DNA from: Castellaniella sp034674885
GTDB lineage: Bacteria > Pseudomonadota > Gammaproteobacteria > Burkholderiales > Burkholderiaceae_B
Reading direction: 5' to 3'
NCBI RefSeq assembly: GCF_034674885.1
Contig: NZ_JAUCDS010000008.1
Span: 1-64,000, forward strand
Length of the DNA stretch: 64,000 bases
The position numbers and the translations under genes are program-made. The notes under the pieces were generated by a model that worked only from the letters and a program-made list of their open reading frames with translations, did not search any database and was not told the origin of the DNA. Positions 63,127-64,000 of the stretch are shown here, one piece after another (within the stretch, counting starts at the first letter, position 1; each line of letters begins with the position of its first letter).

Positions 63127-63249
63127 ATGTCCACCACGACACACACCCCATCGCGCGCGCTGATCGTCCTGTTCTGGCTGTACGTCGGCGTTCCCCTGGT
63201 CCTGGGCATCTGGGAAACCCTGCTGAAAGCCAGCGCCCTGTTCCACTGA
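63127..63249 (+). CDS. MFS transporter small subunit-like peptide
   Basis: A 40-aa peptide (MSTTTHTPSRALIVLFWLYV at the N-terminus, ending KASALFH) with one membrane helix. AAGGAG lies a few bases before the ATG. Such one-helix peptides are repeatedly found right after OFA-type transporters and are annotated as MFS transporter small subunits; whether it binds the transporter here is inference. Confidence 0.8.
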   Translation: MSTTTHTPSRALIVLFWLYVGVPLVLGIWETLLKASALFH

Positions 63250-63293
63250 ACGGCTTCCGGCGCCCGGCGGCACCCGGGCGCGGCTTCGGCATT

Positions 63294-63321
63294 TGCTTAT
63301 ATCCGCATAAAAACATAAGCA
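63294..63321. promoter_or_regulatory. Dyad upstream of the cysJ-like gene
   Basis: Inverted repeat TGCTTAT-N14-ATAAGCA in a short AT-rich stretch about 70 bp before the flavoprotein start. It might be an operator, for example for a CysB-type regulator, or part of the promoter. No consensus match can be claimed. Confidence 0.3.
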
Positions 63322-63343
63322 TCCGTTCGTTCACGGCCTGAAG

Positions 63344-63367
63344 GAAGCGTCCCAGAATGGACGCTTC
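63344..63367 (+). terminator. Rho-independent terminator after the formate dehydrogenase operon
   Basis: 9-bp stem GAAGCGTCC / GGACGCTTC with loop CAGAAT, followed by TTTCGTTTC. It lies about 95 bp after the small MFS peptide gene and just before the cysJ-like start. A second GC-rich hairpin (GCGCCCGG / CCGGGCGC, 63260-63281) lies closer to the peptide gene but has no T-run. Confidence 0.65.
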
Positions 63368-63390
63368 TTTCGTTTCGCCAAGGCCATGCC

Positions 63391-64000
63391 ATGCTCGCGC
63401 CGAACTATCTGCCCGAAGCCCATCATTCCCTGATCGCCGAACTGGCGGACACGCTCGAATCCACCAGCCTGCATTGGCTGTCCGGCTATTTCGCCGGAGT
63501 CGCCCAGGCCCGCCAGCCAGCACGCGAGTCCGCCCCACCGTTGACGGTCGCCGCAGCACCCGCAACCGACGCGGCCCAACGCCTGACCATCCTGTACGGC
63601 AGCCAGACCGGCAACGCCAAGCGCCTGGCCACCCAGCTGCACGAGCAGGTCCAGGCGCAGGGGCTGACTGCGCGCCTGGTGCGCGCCGACCAATACAAGA
63701 CCAAGGAACTGAAGGACGAGCAACTGCTCTACGTCGTGATGAGCACGCAGGGCGACGGAGACCCGCCGGACGATTCCATCGCCTGGGTCGAGTTCCTGCT
63801 GGGCAAGCGCGCGCCCAAGCTGCCTAAACTGAAGTACGCCGTCCTGGGACTGGGCGATTCCAGCTATCCGTCTTTTTGCGGCATCTCGCAAAAGATCGAT
63901 GCCCGGCTGACGGAACTGGGCGCCCAGCGCCTGCAGGACGCCGGCACGGCCGACCTGGACATCGAGACGGTTGCCGGCCCCTGGCAGGCCCGTGCCCTGG
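63391..64000 (+). CDS. Sulfite reductase flavoprotein-like (CysJ family), N-terminal part
   Basis: The frame from ATG 63391 (AAGG eight bases upstream) stays open to the window end, giving about 203 residues. After a short helical N-terminus a flavodoxin domain follows, with the FMN phosphate loop LYGSQTGNAKRLA (about 67-79), MSTQGDGDPPDD and LGLGDSSYPSFCG. The order fits the alpha component of NADPH-sulfite reductase (CysJ) or a related diflavin reductase; the FAD/NADPH part lies outside the window. Confidence 0.85.
   Translation, partial: MLAPNYLPEAHHSLIAELADTLESTSLHWLSGYFAGVAQARQPARESAPPLTVAAAPATDAAQRLTILYGSQTGNAKRLATQLHEQVQAQGLTARLVRADQYKTKELKDEQLLYVVMSTQGDGDPPDDSIAWVEFLLGKRAPKLPKLKYAVLGLGDSSYPSFCGISQKIDARLTELGAQRLQDAGTADLDIETVAGPWQARAL

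Overview
The window is high-GC DNA from a betaproteobacterium, most likely a member of the Burkholderiales in or near the Alcaligenaceae. The inference rests on gene order (cysS, 3-methyladenine glycosylase, accA, tilS, lysC, tRNA-Ser; and TPR protein, cyclophilin, lpxH) and on a soluble NAD-dependent formate dehydrogenase operon of the fds type. No 16S rRNA is present, so the genus is not resolved.

Positions 1-22.3 kb are a cell-surface module read entirely on the minus strand: an outer-membrane TolC/LapE-like channel, a small conserved protein, a LapB-like ABC exporter, a LapC-like adaptor, a LuxR-type regulator, then three giant paralogous adhesins in tandem (1588 aa, 2377 aa, and one running off the left edge). 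All three adhesins share a LapA-type N-terminal retention module with a TAAV sequence at about residues 111-114, the expected LapG-type cleavage position. Each also has the same 20-bp dyad (TATTGKC-N6-GMCAATA) about 100 bp before its ATG, 21-22 bp ahead of a TAGSAT -10-like box. No lapD or lapG homologue lies in the window.

Positions 22.6-44.2 kb are mostly housekeeping genes: an FMN-dependent alpha-hydroxy-acid dehydrogenase, a SpmAB-like fusion, an Ap4A phosphorylase-like enzyme, a lipoprotein, tRNA-Ser(GCU), lysC, tilS, accA, a DNA glycosylase, cysS, a TPR protein, a cyclophilin with two possible starts, lpxH, a TerC-CBS protein, suhB, trmJ, cysE, a MscS channel, a histidine kinase and a REC-GGDEF-EAL protein.

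Positions 44.2-50.3 kb are the most unusual part. They hold a type I-F CRISPR locus with intact-looking cas1 and cas2-3 but no csy1-csy4 (Cascade/Cas6f) genes. A frameshifted higA-like gene occupies the place where Cascade should be. Beside it, two outward-facing CRISPR arrays (4 and 8 spacers, all 32 bp) are fused head to head through one palindromic chimeric repeat, with no leader between them.

Positions 50.4-64.0 kb contain mutS, a cupin-type ribosomal protein hydroxylase, a ModE-like regulator divergent from the formate dehydrogenase operon fdsGBA-fdhD-fdsD, an oxalate/formate-type MFS transporter with a 40-aa partner peptide, and the start of a CysJ-like flavoprotein.
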